The notes beneath the pieces are model-generated. The model saw only the letters and a program-made list of their open reading frames with translations. It was not told where the DNA came from and searched no databases. This document shows positions 4,598 through 6,171 of a stretch of 6,171 nucleotides of DNA, piece by piece. A program made the translations under genes and the position numbers. This stretch comes from Bifidobacterium breve. Lineage in GTDB: Bacteria; Actinomycetota; Actinomycetes; S36-B12. The stretch lies in contig CAMBQX010000104.1 of the NCBI GenBank assembly GCA_945870085.1, forward strand, positions 1 through 6,171, in the 5' to 3' direction. Within the stretch, counting starts at the first letter, position 1, and every line of letters begins with the position of its first letter.

Positions 4598-6171
4598 TCC
4601 TCGCACAGTGGGGAAGAACGCATTGGCACCTTGACGGTGATCACGCGATCTGGCTGGTCGATCTTGAGTTCTTCGACCATAACACCAGAAACCCCCCGGA
4701 ACCACAACACCACGAGGTTCAGGCTGGGATCAAGATTTAGTGAGAGTCTCAGGTGTCCAACGGTCTTTTCGTCATAGGGGAAGGGCGGTAAGTTCGCGAA
4801 GAACGTGTTCTGCTTCTTCGACATCACCCCGTGTAGCGCCGAGACCCAAAGATTCGGCAAAGTGCCGGAGCCATCCCACAACATGGTGGTTTTATCCGGG
4901 TAAGGCAGCGCTGCCTGCTGCGCGCTAATTATTGATTCACCGATCAAATCGTTCTCGACGCCCGCACTTCGGGCATTTGCCGCCGTAACCCCGGGGGCTG
5001 AAGTAAACCCACCCGTGAAATCTTGCGTAGTCGTACCAACATAGCCAAACATCGTGAAGCCAATTACCAAGGCGATCGCTCCGCCAATGATGACATTGAT
5101 GCGTGCTGATTTTGGTTGCGCTGCCCGCCGAGTAGCTTTGTTGATACCAACGAGGAACAAGCAGATGCCGACGGCTGCCATCGCGGCAATGAGTGGCGCG
5201 ACCGCTAACAGCATCGCATTAAGCGACTTGAGTACGTAGTAACTCACCAGGCGCGACAGTTCAGCACCATCGGCCCCGGACATCGCAATAACTGCAAAGA
5301 CGGTAAAGCCAAGCACCGGGCCGGCAATGGCAAGCGCTAACGGGGCCCGATGGCTACGCAGTAGTAGAAGTAACAAGCCGAGGACGACGATGGGTGCCGC
5401 AAGTGCTGCGCCGACATTGAACGGGCTCATGCCAACACCAATGGCGCCAAGATCAGCTAAGAGCCCGCCGGCGCTCGTGCCTGGGTCGGAGTTAATCACC
5501 GCCTGGGTTTGCAACCAAGCAGTAATACCAACGAATCCGCCCGCGGCGATAACCCAGACCGGTGCCAACCATTTGCGCACCCGCCAAAGGGCCACCGCAA
5601 CGATGAGCCCCGACGGAATCAAGCCAAGTACCAGAGGTGTCCATAGGCCAATTACCGCAAGGGCACCGAGCGGAATCAAGAACCAGCCCAAACCCCGCGC
5701 CGAATGCCAATCGCGCGCAGATAGATAAGCGGTCACTACCACAACGGTGACGCCCATCATGAAGTTGGTGAAACCGCTATTAAAGAGTCCGGTCGGGCTA
5801 CCAAGTAGTGAGAAAGTCGCGAACACCACGATCGCGATTGGCGTGGCCCACCGCTTGATAAAAATGCTGCGCGGGTTGACCAATGGGCCAAGGCGCCCGG
5901 CTAAATCACCAGCAACCCACGACAGTGCCGCTAAACAAAGGGCGAATGAAATTGACGACCACTGCACATACGGCCATAGCAAGCTCGTGCGATCAAGTAG
6001 ATCTGCACCGGTTTGTGATCCAAGTTGGGCCAGCGACCACATGGTGGTGTGGAGGGCTGGGTACCACTGGTTCCAGGCCACCGAGCCATCAATGGTCGGC
6101 CAAGTGGTGCTGCCGATTTCATAAGTATTTGCAAATGTCGTGAAGTGCCCCTGGTTATCCCATCCGCTAAA
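4585..6171 (-). CDS. Multi-pass membrane protein resembling a GT-C glycosyltransferase (partial, 5' end outside window)
   Basis: The frame is open to the right edge, so the start is missing; 528 residues are visible. The first visible stretch, outside the membrane, has GWDNQGHF (residues 3-10) and, about 40 residues on, WNQWYPALH (33-41). This acidic residue plus GH, then YPxLH, resembles the first extracytoplasmic loop of GT-C fold polyprenyl-phosphate-sugar glycosyltransferases, in particular the actinobacterial DUF6541 type. About ten hydrophobic segments follow (for example VVVLGLLLLLL-like and MLLAVAPLIAAMAAVGI stretches), ending with IIGGAIALVIGFTMFGYV. The last 150 or so residues form a soluble, probably external domain with a W-D-G-S-G segment and end in CEECSL. 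It would transfer a lipid-linked sugar outside the membrane; donor and acceptor are unknown. Family assignment is from memory of motifs, and an O-antigen ligase/polymerase-like protein is possible. The stop lies 13 bases inside the next gene, so the two form an operon. Confidence 0.72.
   Translation of the reverse strand, partial: FSGWDNQGHFTTFANTYEIGSTTWPTIDGSVAWNQWYPALHTTMWSLAQLGSQTGADLLDRTSLLWPYVQWSSISFALCLAALSWVAGDLAGRLGPLVNPRSIFIKRWATPIAIVVFATFSLLGSPTGLFNSGFTNFMMGVTVVVVTAYLSARDWHSARGLGWFLIPLGALAVIGLWTPLVLGLIPSGLIVAVALWRVRKWLAPVWVIAAGGFVGITAWLQTQAVINSDPGTSAGGLLADLGAIGVGMSPFNVGAALAAPIVVLGLLLLLLRSHRAPLALAIAGPVLGFTVFAVIAMSGADGAELSRLVSYYVLKSLNAMLLAVAPLIAAMAAVGICLFLVGINKATRRAAQPKSARINVIIGGAIALVIGFTMFGYVGTTTQDFTGGFTSAPGVTAANARSAGVENDLIGESIISAQQAALPYPDKTTMLWDGSGTLPNLWVSALHGVMSKKQNTFFANLPPFPYDEKTVGHLRLSLNLDPSLNLVVLWFRGVSGVMVEELKIDQPDRVITVKVPMRSSPLCEECSL

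Noticed and set aside
5327..5728. 133-residue plus-strand reading frame opposite the membrane protein
   Set aside because: Rich in A/T/P/R as expected for the complement of hydrophobic codons; the minus-strand frame has clear transmembrane segments and continues to the edge.
1..6171. CRISPR array, insertion sequence or attachment site
   Set aside because: No regularly spaced direct repeats, transposase or integrase reading frame, terminal inverted repeats or tRNA gene were seen.

Overview
The window most likely comes from a member of the Actinomycetota. The GC content is moderate (estimated by eye at about 55%), three genes appear to start at leaderless GTG codons placed directly behind TANNNT -10 boxes, the toxin-antitoxin pair has the mycobacterial-style MazEF arrangement, and a secreted protein carries the DWDGDG repeats common in actinobacterial exoproteins. 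I cannot name a genus. The locus looks like part of a cell-surface polysaccharide region that probably uses rhamnose.

Layout, left to right. At 1-248 (minus) is the N-terminal part of a DUF1972-type family 4 glycosyltransferase that runs off the left edge. At 304-918 (plus), diverging from it across 55 bases, is rmlC, the dTDP-4-dehydrorhamnose 3,5-epimerase. A 218-base spacer follows. At 1137-1693 (plus) is a two-gene type II toxin-antitoxin operon: a ribbon-helix-helix antitoxin and a MazF/PemK ribonuclease whose ATG overlaps the antitoxin stop by one base. A near-perfect palindrome sits over the predicted antitoxin promoter.

The stretch 1694-2299 has no conventional gene. On the minus strand it holds a start-less reading frame with two membrane-like segments that looks like gene debris (1671-1892), preceded in the same frame by a short basic stretch. 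On the plus strand it holds a 53-residue small ORF with a good Shine-Dalgarno (2022-2183), followed by two hairpins, the second being a convincing intrinsic terminator ending in six T (2227-2262). The small ORF also overlaps nested self-complementary segments, so it could instead be a structured RNA.

The right-hand half is a minus-strand operon read from right to left. A multi-pass membrane protein resembling a GT-C glycosyltransferase (4585 to beyond 6171) is followed, with a 13-base overlap, by a secreted protein of about 765 residues (2300-4597). The secreted protein has a signal peptide, four calcium-loop FG-GAP-like repeats and a long helical domain that resembles alpha/alpha-toroid polysaccharide lyases. 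The overlap suggests that the two products are made together.

A working model, which is inference: RmlC supplies dTDP-L-rhamnose, the cytoplasmic glycosyltransferase and the membrane GT-C protein build or decorate a surface glycan, and the exported propeller-toroid protein binds or trims it outside the cell. The toxin-antitoxin pair and the neighbouring gene debris suggest that the spacer between the two halves has been a site of gene gain and loss.
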